Source of the DNA: Phascolomyces articulosus
Lineage: Eukaryota > Mucoromycota > Mucoromycetes > Mucorales > Lichtheimiaceae
Assembly: GCA_025677815.1 (NCBI GenBank)
Contig: JAIXMP010000002.1
Coordinates: forward strand, 930,001 to 994,000
Direction: 5' to 3'
Length of the DNA stretch: 64,000 nucleotides
The notes below the pieces were generated by a model that saw only the letters and a list, made by a program, of their open reading frames with translations, was not told the DNA's origin and ran no database searches. Below are positions 1-13,950 of the stretch, piece after piece. Position numbers and translations under genes: made by a program. How positions within the stretch are numbered: position 1 is the stretch's first letter; each line of letters opens with the position of its first letter.

Positions 1-2639
1 GATCCCATGTCTCCATGCTATGCACACGTAAGTTTCCATTTCGATCACCTGTAGCTAGTAATTTACCATCGCTACTCATTTTGATTGACCGAATACCAAA
101 ATCTGGGTATTGATCATCTGCAAATTCTATATATTTCAAAAAAAAAGTCAACATGGAGTATATGATTTCACGGTCTGTAACTATGTCACCTTACCAACAT
201 CTCTTCGTAATTTAGAGAACTCGGCCGCATCATTATCAACATAGAGCATTTTAACTAGTTCTCGAGAATATATATTTCGACGATATAATGATGCACTACT
301 GCTACTACTTGGTGATAAAGGTATGTTAGATGATGTGGATGTCGTTGCTGAGGTGGGTGATCTAATGGGTGGTGAGATTGGTGATGGGCCCATGCTGCTG
401 GTGGCAGATCGAGGTGACGTAAGAATAAATGATGATGATGTTGAATTGGGATGGATATTGTTATCAAGATTCCAGAATCGAACAGTTCCATCGGCAGAAT
501 GCGTTGCAAATGAATTAGATGGTATATTATTGACAGGTTCTATTAAATTTGGGCAAGGCTATATAAATTGAGCACGTTGTGACAGTTAGTTTCTTGTTAT
601 TTCTGCAGAAAATAGTTTGAAAGTATAAATTACGAGAATTTTACCTCAACGCCCCAAACACAATCGCTATGATAGACAAAACTTCGATATTTGCCAATCT
701 TTTTTAGGTCTCGGATATCCCATAAAAATAAACTTCGGTCAGCATAGACAGCTGTTACTTTAGTGGATCGTTCATCGTATGTTATAGCGATAGCATCAGG
801 ATAATAAGTATTTTCGTCAGTATGGTGTTTGAGCATTTCAGGTGATGTGATCGCACCAATATCTATTCCTAAGGGATGAGGTTTCGGAAGCATCCCGCAA
901 TATTTTAAAGTTTCTGGCTCGAAAAGTCTAGTATAAAGTATCTTTAATAAGTCGTTTGTCATTTTTCACACACTCTTTTACCACTTATGTTACCTTATGA
1001 TACCGCCTGCGCAGGCACAGATAACAAAATTGGATGATACAGCAATAGAATAAGCACTTTGAACCTACAAATGTAATAAAAGTTTCTTTCAATATTATAA
1101 CCCGTTCATATGCTTTTTTAAGTAAGATCTTTATATACATAGGTTCATACCTGTAAATCGACCCATTTATCAATAACACGCCCTTCTTTAAACATGCATA
1201 AAATACCACTATCCGTCAAGAAATATACATTTTCTGTCTTGCCACGGTCACAACCAACGGCAACAAAATTACTTTCACGTAGTGCACCAAGAATGCCTGA
1301 TCTTCCGTCCAAAACCTGAGTCTCTCGTGACGATAGATTACCCTAAACAAAAAAAGAAGATCACAAATTATGATTACAAACTGTAGCTGATGACAACTAT
1401 AATAATAATATCCCTTAAATCCGTTTAATCTTACCCTTTTTGGAACACGCCCTCTAGCATCAAAATACCAAAACTTGACATGCCTTAATCCAGCTGTAAC
1501 AAAATAAGTCCCATCTTTGGAAAAGGATAATGCATTGACCTTGCTTGTGACCTTGTTCCCGGCCAGTTTGATACCTTTTTTCCAATTCCATACATACAAA
1601 TACCCATCATGCTATTATTATGAATAAATATATCTGTTACATGGAAAATTAAGAAAATTATGATGATCAGGTTGCTATTTATATTAGGTACCTGAAATCC
1701 AATAGAAACTAAGTAACGCATATTGGGAGAAAATGCCAATGATAAAACTCCAAATTTGTGTCCACGACATTCGTGCAAAAGTAGACGTGCTTTGACATCC
1801 CAAATAAGAATTCTTGGTTGGTGACCCATCTAATAGATACACATTATTCAGCATCGAATATATATCTAGTCTTATTAATACACGTTTGCTATTGAAGCAA
1901 TTAAACGAACCTCTCCTGCCGCAAGATAGTTTCCATCAGGTGAAAAAGCCAAACAGCTAATAGGCTTTGCACGTGTACTAGCTGGTGTTTTTTTCTTTTT
2001 TTCCGATGTATTCTGTACACCTGAGATATCTGTCGGTGATGACCCCAGAGGCGAGATAAACGAACTTCCTGCAAGCATCATACTGCTTGCTGCAGCTCCT
2101 ACGACACTATTTGTTACTGCAGCCGCTGCCAGAGCAGCATTCGCGTTGCTATTGGTATTGTTGGAGGAGTTATTAGCTGTGTTTGTAGGCGGATAAAGAA
2201 ACCCAACTTGTTTGTTGCGTTTATGATTATATAGAACAACAACAGCACCAGCTGCATAAGCAATGAGATCGTGTGATTCTGCTGTGGCTAAAATATTTGA
2301 CGAAGCTGTGGTCAAACCCAAAACACGCTCGAGTTTAAGCTATACAATAATATAAATTGATAGGATAGAATAAGTGGTATTAAAGTGAATATATAGAGTT
2401 CAAAGTACAAAAAATATATAATCGATCATATACAAGCAGAGAATGAGTGATGTTACTTTTTGTGGAGGACGTGATGGATCTTTTCGCTTCCTCCGTCTCA
2501 TTCCAGGGCCACCATTTATTGAAGAAGTTATGTTTGATAATGCGACAGTGGATTGCGTTGGGAGAGGTTGAAATGGAGGAGTAGTATTTGATTGTGGAGG
2601 AGGGACATTACCAGCATTCACCGGAAATAACTCTGTCAT
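1..2639 (-). CDS. WDR62/MAPKBP1-like WD40 protein (3' end cut off)
   Basis: Large WD40 scaffold; animal relatives organise MAP-kinase signalling and spindle poles, but the role in this fungus is inferred. Exons read on the minus strand: 2639-2457, 2339-1911, 1829-1692, 1611-1435, 1342-1151, 1064-994, 927-645, 558-195 and 126-1 (continuing off the window). All joins keep phase and use GT/AG. About 654 residues are visible. After a basic, Pro-rich N-terminus come repeated WD units with motifs such as CLAFSPDGNYLAAGE, RILIWDVKARLL, YLYVWNW, HVKFWYFDARG and DGTVRFWN. The stretch DGRSGILGALRESNFVAVGC and the segment ending in LCMFKEGRVIDKW are hallmarks of the WDR62/MAPKBP1 family and separate it from generic WD40 proteins. 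Low-complexity Ser/Asn/Ala inserts lie between blades. The C-terminal half is outside the window. Start ATG at 2639 is followed by an open reading frame with no in-frame rival. Confidence 0.88.
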
Positions 2640-3702
2640 GATGACAGAAATTAAATTAAATAATATATCAAAGTGTTAATATGTTTTAAGAAGGTAAAAG
2701 AAGAAGAAAAAACAACCTCCAAATTTGTAGGGTTGGGTTTTGATTTCCAAATCACACCATAAACTATTTTATCTCCTTTCTTTTGAGAACCCACATATGT
2801 ATGCATGCATATCTTGCGTTTCTTTTTTCCTCCCTTTTATAACTTATAAATAAACCACTATTCGTAAGTTTTCTATGAAGAAAACAATAGTAAATTCACG
2901 TAATATACACTCGTTGTTCTCTCCAAAATCCAATATCATGCTTAATTGATATAGTATATAACCTAATACAAATATCATCACATAATTGCTAGTCAATAGT
3001 TCCGGGAAGTGTATTGAATTCTAATTGCTTTTAGTGAAATGTCTATACAAGCATTAAGTACTGCAAAAATGTTCTAGATTGTATATGATATGTATGGTGG
3101 GATACATCAACTATACAACAAAGAGACTCCCCTTTCGAACCTTTACATTTAGTTTCTTATGCTACTGTAGTTTATATTATATATTATAATCAGTTTTCAC
3201 AAATAATTTTAACTTGCCGTTATTGCTGATATCATACTTCAACATAAAACATGTAACAGGTGTTGGAAGCTCTAACCATAATATATATCTTTTCAATAAT
3301 AATAATAATTATTATTATGATACGTTGTTTTAATTCATACTGCTTGTAGCAAGCGAATGTTGTTAGAAACTCTAAACAGTTTATGATGGGTAAATTTTAG
3401 TAAAGAATTAGTTCTGAGATACTGTCTTAAAGAAAAAAATAGCACTGTAGGTCAATATATCAAAATATATACCAGTATTACCATAGCGTTCCTTATTTTA
3501 TTACTATATATTTGTACATCCATCTTCTACTATTATAGTTTACCATTTATCACTAACCCACTATTCGCTTTGATTTTATAATGCATAACAGCAATGTTAT
3601 TGGTTGGAATTTTCGGCATCCAGGTTCCTCTTTGGCGGAGGTGACACACTTAAAAAAAAGTAAATTCAGAATTTCTCACTTATTCTTACATAACAGCACA
3701 CC
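2640..3702. other. Divergent intergenic/promoter region
   Basis: About 1.06 kb between the starts of the WDR62-like gene (minus) and the synaptojanin-like gene (plus), so it must hold both promoters. It is A+T-rich with a small AAT/ATT palindromic tract near 3295-3318. I see no coding or RNA gene in it. Confidence 0.6.
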
Positions 3703-6700
3703 ATGCAAACTCATCTATTATTACGAGACCATCCACGCGCACTAGCTTTACGACCAACGGTTTTACATGAAGCGCCTTCGGGTGTATTAATGTTTGAACA
3801 ATATTCCAACTCGTTGAACATTAGCAATCGTGCTATCACAAAATTATTACCATTAGGTGAATTTGAGGACGCTTCATGGCGCATTTTAAATAGCAGGCCA
3901 GTATTTGGCTGTCTTGGCATGATTAACGTCATGGGAGGTTTGTTTTACCTTTTTAACTGATTTCATTACCTGAAAGTATAAGGAAAGTATTTTCATTAAC
4001 TGTATTTTTAAAGAGTGTTTTATTGCCATTGTTACCGATTGTGTGCAAGTGGGTCGAATTCGTACTGGTGAAGAAGTATATAAGATTGTATCAGTATCGT
4101 TTTATTCGTTATCATCGTCTAAGTACGATGATTTGGATGTATCATCAATGACACGGGATTATACCGAGAATCCAAGTGACGATTGGAGCGATCATGCAAC
4201 GATACAGCATCCATGTGCTCAATTGGAAAAGCTATTTTCTGTTGGCAACTTTTATTTTACACCAGATTTCGATTTAACAAAAACTGTCCAAGCTAGGTAA
4301 ACAAAAGATTAATTTCATGCACATTGGGTATTAATATGGGTAAATACTTATATCATTTTCGTTTGGATTCCACATAATAGGACATCGGACGCATCATCAA
4401 GTGTTCATGCATTTGATGACCATTTCTTATGGAACAAGTTTCTGATATCTGGATTACTTGATTTTCGAGCAAAACTAGAACGAAAAAAGCAAATGGATCT
4501 TGATAGGGGAGGGTTTTTGGTAAATTAAATGGCGAATAAAATGGGTGCTCTTTTTAATATGTTATTGATATAATTTTCATATGTATATCTGTAGGTATTC
4601 GCTATTCGAGGATATGTGGGTGTGGAAAGCGTAATACTTGAAAATGAAAAGTACGAATTATCGGTGATATCCAAATTAAGTTGTAAGCGGGCTGGTACCC
4701 GATTTAATTCCAGAGGCATCGATGACAACGGACATGTTGCCAATTTTGTAGAGGTAAGCAATGGATATGTAATTCTAGGCTAGTAGACCATCATTATTTC
4801 TAACTTTTTTTTGTAATTTTCTATAGACAGAAACTGTATTATATTCTGATCACGTATGTTATGCATTCACACAGACACGTGGTAGTGTTCCAGGTAATCC
4901 CCAATGTCACTTGATGACTGAGATATTGGAAGCATTTTGTATTTGTTTGCAGAAAATTCATGTTTTTCTATTCAACATATAATTACTTAGTATTCTGGGA
5001 ACAACAAGGTATCGTTAATCAAAAATTACAAATTGCACGAGGTCCAAGTGCAACCCAACCTGCTGTTAAACGACATTTCAATGAACTTATCGGTCGATAT
5101 CAATCCATATGCAACATCAACTTGTTATCTGCTCGTGAAAATACGGGCGAATCTTTACTCGGCTCCACTTATACATCGGCAGTTCACCAGCTTCATATGC
5201 CTGAAAGCCAACTTCGGATGATCAATTTTGACCTACATGCTGAGTGTCGTGGTGGCAACTATGACAATCTTATATATTTATTAAATGACGCACGGAATTA
5301 TTTGGAACAACATGGGTATTTTTTAATGGATTCAGTTGATAATCACATCGTCAATCGACAGACTGGATGCTTTCGTACGAATTGCATGGATTGCCTTGAT
5401 AGAACAAATCTAGTACAAAGCAAAATATCAAGCATGGCATTACAGAGTTATCTTGGTGGTCTTCATATTTCACAGTGGGACATAGAAATGCTAATGGACA
5501 AGCATTCACACTTGTGGGCTGAAAATGGAGACGGATTATCAAGAATGTATGCAGGAACAGGTGCTCTCAAATCGTCATTTACACGTACTGGCAAAGTAAC
5601 ATTTATGAACATGTTGAACGATGCTACACGATCAGCCAATCGGTTTTTTATTAACAATTTCCAGGATAAAGCTAAACAGGAAGTCATTGATCAGTTATTG
5701 GTAGGTCATGTAAAATATGAGCGTATCCTCTCATATTGAGTGATTTAACGAATAGATTTATTTTAAAGGGTAAATTGGCTGGTCAGCAAGGAATAGTCAT
5801 TCACGACCCTATTAGTGATTCGGTTTCGAAGCTAATGGCTGGACGGTATGTATAACAAAATATTGATTAAAGGAATGAAATATTTGTTGTAGAGAACATC
5901 ATGTGCAAAATACTTACTTATTCAATACAGGTCAAAAGAGTATTCTACTATGCGAAAGGTAACGATTTTTTGTGGAACCTATAATTTAAATGGCAAGCAT
6001 TTTAAGGGCGAATCATTGAATCCTTGGTTGTTGCAGCATTCCCAATGTAAGTTAAAGGATAAAATATTCAAAGATATCTTCAATATATAAACTAAAACCA
6101 ACTTAAACACGTATATAGGGGGGGAAGATGAACCCGATATTTATGCTGTTGGTTTCCAAGAAATTGTAGAACTATCTCCTCAGCAGGTTTGTAGAACAAT
6201 TGCATCATCTTTAGTTTAAACAACATGTTTAACTCGTTATATATTTAGGTGATGGCAACAGATCCAGAAAAACGGTAACTGATTTGAGAACACTATTGGA
6301 ATATACGGCATGCTTTTTCTACATTGTTATATCTTTATTAACAAGCTTGTCCTTTAAATAAAAATAGCAAAGTATGGGAAGAACAAATAGAACGTACATT
6401 GAACTCCAATCCGACGGGAAAGTCTAAATATGTGATGCTTCGTTCAAACCAGCTTGTCGGTGCCGCACTGGTCATTTTTGTAAAGGCAAGCATTGTGGAG
6501 AATATTCGTAACGTAGAAACAGCGATTAAAAAGGTAAATGATATTTTTTTGTTAATGAATGTTATTTTATATGAAAGCTGTCATGAGATATCACATATCA
6601 AATTTGAAAAACCCAGTTCCCCATGTAAATCAGTACATTAAACTTCTCTTCGTGTTTTTATCTTAGACAGGTATTATGGGAATCGCTGGAAATAAAGGAG

Positions 6701-8741
6701 CAGTTGCAATACGTATGGATTATGGTGACACCAGTATTTGTATCCTTGCGGCACATTTTGCCTCTGGTAATGAAATTTCTACGATTGTGTTAAGCGTTTT
6801 TTTTTGTGCTGTTTTTTAACCTAATTGATGTTTTAGGTCATTCGAATTATGAAGATAGAAACGCTGATTTTCACACTATTAATCATGGACTTCGATTTTT
6901 AAGAGGGCGCACGATAGATAGCCATGAGTGAGTCAATTTTTATGACTTATATAAGGAATTTAATGGCTAATCGAGCTTGCGTTTTTACTCTAGTAATATT
7001 TTCTGGTTGAGTGATCTGAATTATCGAGTTTCATTATCAAACGAAGAAGTATGGAATATAAATATATTAATGAACCCGTGAAATATTTGGTAGTTAATAT
7101 GTCAACATATATTTATACTTAATTCAATGCAGGCACGAACATATGCGGCACAAGGGAATATCGATGCTTTATTTCAAGCGGATCAGGTATGGATAGCTAG
7201 ACACTTCTTTTTTTTTAAAAAAAAAAAAGTCACTTCGTATGAATTGGCAATCGTTAATTCCATTCAAACTTGCGCTCTTAATTCCAGCTTCAAAACGAAA
7301 TGCGACTCGGTCATGTTTTCAAAGATTACCAAGAAGGGCCAATAACTTTCTTACCAACTTACAAATACGACAACGGGAAAGATATATATGATACCAGGTA
7401 TAATATATGCCTATCGATATATATTGAATATATGAAGATAGTGAACTAATCATTACTACCGGCTTCTTGATAAAAAAAAATAAAGTGAGAAGCAACGTGT
7501 GCCAGGTTGGACAGATAGAATATTGTACAAAGGAAAGACATTAGAGCTTGTCCAATATGCCCGGGCGGAATTATTCACCTCAGACCACCGTCCAGGTAAG
7601 TGCGATTATTTGCATTACAATGTGTCTGGAGTTATCTTTTGTAGATTAATAGTTTTGCCACTTTTTTTTAATAGTCTTCGCCTTGTTTGAAGCGGAGGTA
7701 TGAACCACTTATATTACTTTTGTTTAGAAAAAACAGAAAAGTGTTAAGCTAAGGAATATTATCATATACTAAAAACGGATCTATATAATTCTTCTTCAAT
7801 GGAGTAGATAATGACATTAGATCATGATGCAAAAATCCGACTACAGAAAGAATTGTATCAAAAGAGTTTAGATGGCATCTCAGTCGACGCAATAATGCCA
7901 CCAGAGCTACCAGCTCGCCCAAAAACATCTACACCACTTCCGAGATCCACTGTGGCATTGCCGACTGGGCCTGTTGTTAGTACACTAGTTGATATAAGCC
8001 CAGTAGACCCATTGTGTTTAAATAAATGTACGTTGATACCTTTACGTGGTATTTTTATATTCAGATATATGTAACTGATCAAACTAAATTAATACTCAAA
8101 ACCATTAACCATATATTTAGTGCCAGAGCCAAGTTCGGATCTTTCTAAATGGTGGGAAAATGGTGAACGTATGTTTCTGAAAATATTCACAATAATAGAG
8201 AGTTTATGTTAACATGAAATGTTATTAAATTAAATTATAGCTCTTCCTCGTGCGAATAAGCACTCAACAAAAAAATCAAACCCATTTCATCAATCATCCC
8301 GTAAGTTGTGAGATCCTATGGAGGGTTGTTTAAGGTTAAATATCAAGAAAGGAAATGCATCATTAATTTTTTTCACCACGAAATGTAGCACAAGACATCA
8401 TGACACCTTTAGCAATTGACGATAGCGGACAGAGCTCTCTTTCTCAGTGGGCACCAATACAGCCTGGAGTAAGAGCAATTTTACCAGAAACTCGTTCGAC
8501 GACGAAAACAACATCAACAGCGTTACCGTTACCTAATACTACTTCTAACAATAAGAACAGTTATAATAATAATTCACCACAGATACCATCTTCACATCCA
8601 CCATCTAGTACACCAGCTGTAATTTCATCTATAGAAGTAGAAGAAGAATATGAACAACGATCATCGGTAGCTGAGAGCAGTGAAAACAACGTATCATCTG
8701 CATTTGGATATTGGAATAACAGACAAACAGCTGCATCATAA
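3703..8741 (+). CDS. Synaptojanin-like phosphoinositide phosphatase (SAC1 + 5-phosphatase)
   Basis: Two-domain lipid phosphatase of the Inp51/52/53-synaptojanin family, which removes phosphates from PI(4,5)P2 and other phosphoinositides during endocytosis and actin control. Twenty-two exons: 3703-3937, 4014-4296, 4381-4519, 4595-4753, 4827-4893, 4991-5700, 5769-5845, 5931-6046, 6119-6186, 6249-6274, 6368-6533, 6667-6766, 6837-6927, 6994-7048, 7133-7186, 7288-7397, 7486-7595, 7675-7697, 7808-8027, 8121-8168, 8241-8300, 8389-8741; 1089 aa. The SAC catalytic loop CMDCLDRT (C-x5-R-T) is at about residues 426-433, so the SAC domain looks active. The 5-phosphatase domain has GTYNLNG (about 571), WLSDLNYR, PGWTDRILYK (about 824) and SDHRP. 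A Ser Asp pair replaces the more usual Gly Asp in WLSDLNYR. The C-terminal about 230 residues are Pro/Ser/Asn-rich, the usual place for adaptor-binding motifs. Length fits the family (about 950-1180). Confidence 0.95.
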
Positions 8742-9700
8742 TTTTTAGTATGTTTTAAATAATTGGTGGTGTATTAACACTATGGATTGTACATCATCAA
8801 CTGTGTGACTTACTATAAAAATTATTGGACTACCTCAATAAAACCGGTGAACACTGTTGTACTGTACATATATCGTTTTAAAGTTCAAAGAAAAATATGT
8901 TAATCGACAGATATACACTGTTACAGGATGACGGTAACTAGTAACATATAAAATTAATCATTATGTCCCTTTTTTTGACCCAGAAAATTTTTTATTATTG
9001 GGACATTGTTCCTTGGAGCAATCGAAAGTAAGAGAAAAGCATTACCATGTAGTTGCCTATTAGTGTTGAACAATATCTATTCAGCTGATGAGCAATATCA
9101 TGATGAATTACGTTTATACTGTGAAAAAAAGTTACTAGTTATTTCTATATCGTCAGCAGAAGAACCCCTTTTGTTGGTGGTGTTCGATAAGACAATATAT
9201 AAACTCTTGCTGTTGTGTACATCTATCAAAATTAGTCTCGTTCTACAATCTCGTTGGCTTCAAATAATACATTCCCTACAATTCGTAACAGTCGTAAATG
9301 GATCCAATCTTTGAGTGCATCTTTATTCATAAGATCGATGTCGTAAAGTGGACTAGCCGGATATATGATGATAATATTTGCTTCAATTTCGTACCGTGTA
9401 ACTATTTTTTTAAAAATACTTACATGTAATGACAGTATAAATTTCAGCCAGGAAGCTCTTTGCACCGACTTATATTGTTAGTATTATTGCAATAAGAATA
9501 CGCTAGAAAATATCCATCATACAAACACCGTATTCAATATATATTATATTATTATATTGAAAGAAAATGTAATAACTTTTGATTTTTAATATGATCGAGG
9601 GAATGTGTGTTTGCGAGAATGATGAAAATGAATTAATGAGAGTGCAAAATAAAGGGAAATTTTTGTGCAATGCATGGCATGCTTATTCAAAAGTAAAAAA
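8742..9700. other. Convergent intergenic region, 3' ends
   Basis: Holds the 3' untranslated regions of the synaptojanin-like gene and MTR4, which converge here. Open frames of 102 codons (9006-9314, +) and 77 codons (9232-9465, -) overlap each other and match nothing I recognise. The minus one has a possible branch site and 3' splice site just upstream (see findings). No gene is asserted. Confidence 0.45.
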
Positions 9701-12700
9701 TTACAAATATAAAGAAGCTGCGAAAATGATATCACGATGAATTTTGCTAATGCCTATTTGATATAAAAATGTAATTAGTATAGGTATTCAAGAACGGTAT
9801 CTTACAGCAAAATAACTAAAAAAATAAATAAATTTACCATCAGAAAATTTGTTTTCTAATTCAGTATTGCCGATTGATTTTGCTGCAGCACTCATTTGAC
9901 GTAATAATTCTTCAAGGCGTCGAAATACACGAATCAAAGAACCTTCATACACCTCAGTCATCTTACAAATTTGATGGAATTTGGCACCTTGACACCATGC
10001 AAATACAACATCCATAAGTTCTGGTTTAAATTTGGCTACATATTCTTCTTCATCGATATCCATTTTGCATTCTTTGGCTACTTTGGCGATCTTCCTTGCC
10101 ATATCCTGCATCATTCGTAACGGGGACGCGAGCTCTTCTTGCATACGTGCTTTTTGATCCACTTTTTCATCGAAAACAAAACAACTTAACAGTGCGACTG
10201 ACTGTTCAACAGTGAGATCGTTGAAGACATTTTGGAAAATCATCTCTGTTAATAATAATTCATCACCAGTACTGATTTCACATGCTACACGACCTTTCAT
10301 TTCAACAACATCTGCTTGTGTGGTAAATCCAAGTCTAATAAGTACAAATATACAGTTTAATTAGTACCGATTATATCTATTTTATATTCTTTTAGTAAAA
10401 TAATAACTCACCGTCGCATCACACGTTTTCTGCTCTTGAGTTCATCCAACTGAACAATCGATTGTGCATCGGTAATTCTGCGTTTTAATGATCGAACCTT
10501 TTCATTTAAGTCAACCTTGGTTGCATATGCATCATATAATGCTGGTAAATCAGGAGATTCGTTCAGTGAATGTGACATCAAAGTTTTTTCTAGCATGACA
10601 ATTTTCTAGAAACGGCATAAGTTAGTTCACAATGTAATCTCTTTATATATAATTTATTCTCGGTTATCAACCATCCAGCCATCCAAACTTACAGCAACAA
10701 GCTTCTTAAATTCAGGATCTTTAATATGCATATTATCCACTGGATCTAAAAGTGGAATGTTGTCAGGGAAACGCTTCTTCACTTCACGGATTGATGTCAA
10801 CACAGATTTTCTTGAATCATTGCTTCGAACTTCTTTTGGTAAAACTAATCGAATATGACTGATGCCCTCCAACGCTGAAAGCGCAACAGGAACTGCCTAA
10901 ATAATAAAAGAATCATATATATCAAGTTAATAAAAGTAATATAACTATGTAGATGCACTTATAATTCGGTAAAAGAAACAAAGATACAAAATTTACCATC
11001 AGAGCGCCTGTTTCGTCAGATTCTGCTGGTCGAACCCCAACTGTCCTTCCTTCAGCATCTTTGGACATTGTGCTATTCTTTTCACAGAACAATAATACAT
11101 CCAAAATGATATTGACATCAGGCTCAGTGTCATTCTTGTTCTTATGTGTTTTAACTCTTGAATAGTTGATGACAGCACCCCAACCGAAATCCATATCCAA
11201 ATGTTTGATACGAACAAGGCGACCAGGTTGCATAAATGGTAAACAATAAGTAGGATGGCTGACAACGTCACGAACATCACGAGTATAAGTATCGATCTGC
11301 TTTCTGATTTCGTAATAGGAAGCGATTTCCTCTTCGTTAGGGATGACCAGGGACTTTCGTTCATCTTCCAATTTTAAGAGCTCTATTATATCAATATAAT
11401 GTAAAAAAAAAAAAAAAATTAGTACGAGACACAGGCACTCTGAATCTTTATTCTTTTTTTACCTCGTTCATATTGGGGAATATTAGCATCATTCTGGAAC
11501 GTATAGAAACAACGCTCCAACATGAATTCAGGACTAATGCCTTCAACACGTAAAAGATTGAGTACCATGTTGTAGCTGAGATGGAATGCTGAATTCATGC
11601 GGTCCGATTCACCCTATATCAAAAATAGATAAAAAGTTAAATAAATAGTCTAAATCACCATGAATACCTGCTAGTTAACAGTTCCGTTTACCTTGACCAT
11701 TCCTTTAGCAACAGCAGGTTCCATCTTTTCATCAATCATCATAATAACAACACCACGTTCATCGAGACCTCGACGGCCTGCACGACCTGACATTTGAATA
11801 TATTCACCAGATGACACCTACATATTTCATTTTTTTTTTTTGATTTAGCAATCTTGTATCGGCATATTTCACATAACAAGGATCTATGACTTACCCAACG
11901 TTGTGATTTTCCATCAAATTTTCGAACACTTGTAAAGACAACAGTTTTTGCAGGCATGTTCAAACCGATAGAGAAAGTTTCTGTAGCAAAGAGAACTTTC
12001 AGTAGCCCTTCTTGGAACAATACTTCGATGGTTTCTTTCATAATAGGGAGAAGACCACCATGATGGACACCAATACCACGTCGTAACAATGGCAGCAGCT
12101 GCTGAATCTGCGCAAGTTGACGATCATCCTCATTCAATGATGAAATGGCATTGCTGAACACTTGCGATACCATGTCACGTTCGCTTTCTATATTATTTAA
12201 ACAAATAGATCAATAATTACAACTGCCGTTAATACTATCCCAAAAATCTTAGATATTATTTATCCATCCATATCCACTCTTATATTAAAATATACATAAG
12301 GCAGCAAATTACCATCATTAAAATCCAGTTTACTCATTTGGAGGGCATTGGCTTCACATTCACGCTTTGAAAAACTGAATACGATAACTGGATGATAATT
12401 CTTCATCATAACCATTTTAATAATACGGAAAATATCTGACGGACCATCATTCTTTCCACCTTTGAAATTTTTCCCCTTTTTGCCTTTGCCCTTTATACCA
12501 GCAACATCATCACCTTGACGTTCAGACATTGCAGCAATAGCGCGTTGGAAATTATCCTCTTTGAACTGACTCTTTTCATCCACGACTAAATGAATACCAT
12601 CACCATTTGCTGGGAATAGATAGTGTTGTAAAGGTGTTGGACGGAAATCGGTATATACAACATGACACGGTTGCTCGTGGATCTTGCAAATCCATTCAGC

Positions 12701-13950
12701 AAATTCCATGGCGTTAGGAATGGTAGCCGATAAGAAAACGTAACGTACAGCATGAGGTAATAAAATGATAGACTCTTCCCATACGACACCACGTTCTATA
12801 TATTTATATAAAAACGTAAGTTCTGAATTCTCATCCCATTGTTCGATCTTCCCAGAAATAAGAATCCATCCATGTCCATTCTTATACATTGGATTTTCTT
12901 CTGGTTTTTCCTATACCTGAGTCTCTCATATAATGGATTTCATCAAATACAACCCATGCTACTTCACGCATGATTTCTGAACCACGGTATAACATGGATC
13001 GTAAAATTTCGGTTGTCATTACAAGACATGATGCTTGAGGGTTGATCGTAACATCACCAGTCATCAAACCAACGTCACCAAATTCTTCTGTGAATTCTCG
13101 AAACTTTTGATTTGACAATGCCTATCAAAAATTTATATTTTCTTCCATTATTAGCTTTTTCCCATAATCAGTCTCCTCATATGTTTCTGTTCTTACTTTG
13201 ATAGGTGAAGTATAAATGACCCGCTGTTTATTCTTTAAACACTGAGCAATAGCATATTCAGCAACAACGGTTTTACCAGCTGAAGTATGAGCAGATACCA
13301 AAACTGATTCATTTCGCTCGATGGAGGAAACTGAAACACGTTGGAAAGGATCAAGTGTAAACGGATACACACGAGCAGGATCACTGGGTGGTACGTGTTG
13401 CGAGATTGGAACATAGTTGTAATTGGGTGGCACTGCTACTTGGTGACGAACCTATTTTTTTTTAAAGAGTCAAGTTGTTAATTTTCCTTTTTTTCTTTTT
13501 CTTACATTTTATAATAAAGCATTTAATACTCACTTGGTGATTCAAAGTAATTTGTGGACCTTCAGTTGTGGGTGCATTTTGTAAACCAGCAATATTGGCA
13601 ACTTCACGTGAAGTCTCTTGTTCAAAAGTATCTGCTACGATCGGCTGTGGAGCATGTAATTCCTCGGCCCGATGTCTTTTGACAGCTGCTTCAATTTCTT
13701 GGTCATTATCATTCATATCGTTGGAATCATGGTCGCCTGGCCGTGATCGTTTATTGCTATTCGCAGTAGTTGCGGATGGTGGTACACCTTCTGGTGCAAC
13801 GACTTGTGCCTGATCTTTTGTACTTTCGACTATTTCTTCCTCATTGACCTCCTCCTCTTCCATGTCAACATCATCGAAATCATCTAATCCAGCTGTTTTT
13901 CCATTAAAAACGTCAAAAAGGGAATCTGTATTCTCGTCGTCGCCAAACAT
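9701..13950 (-). CDS. MTR4: MTR4-type DExH RNA helicase
   Basis: Ski2-like 3'-5' RNA helicase of the nuclear exosome/TRAMP pathway; it unwinds rRNA precursors and aberrant RNAs for decay. Twelve exons on the minus strand: 13950-13534, 13451-13197, 13121-12917, 12795-12313, 12187-11895, 11817-11692, 11613-11463, 11382-10997, 10896-10693, 10605-10412, 10334-9838, 9753-9701; 1087 aa, close to the family norm. Visible motifs: Walker A AHTSAGKT (Lys199), [20 protein letters not shown] at 284-287, SAT in [16 protein letters not shown], and the motif VI region [15 protein letters not shown]. The arch/KOW segment follows, then the DSHCT-type C-terminal domain ([30 protein letters not shown]). The tiny last exon encodes the conserved ending IIFAASLYL and is easily missed. 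The acidic N-terminus is typical. SKI2 is less likely because the sequence matches Mtr4 throughout. Confidence 0.96.

Noticed and set aside
4894..4990. Possible exon beginning after the AG at about 4953 in the synaptojanin-like gene
   Set aside because: That join leads to a stop; using the AG at 4989-4990 restores the family sequence GSVPVFWEQQG.
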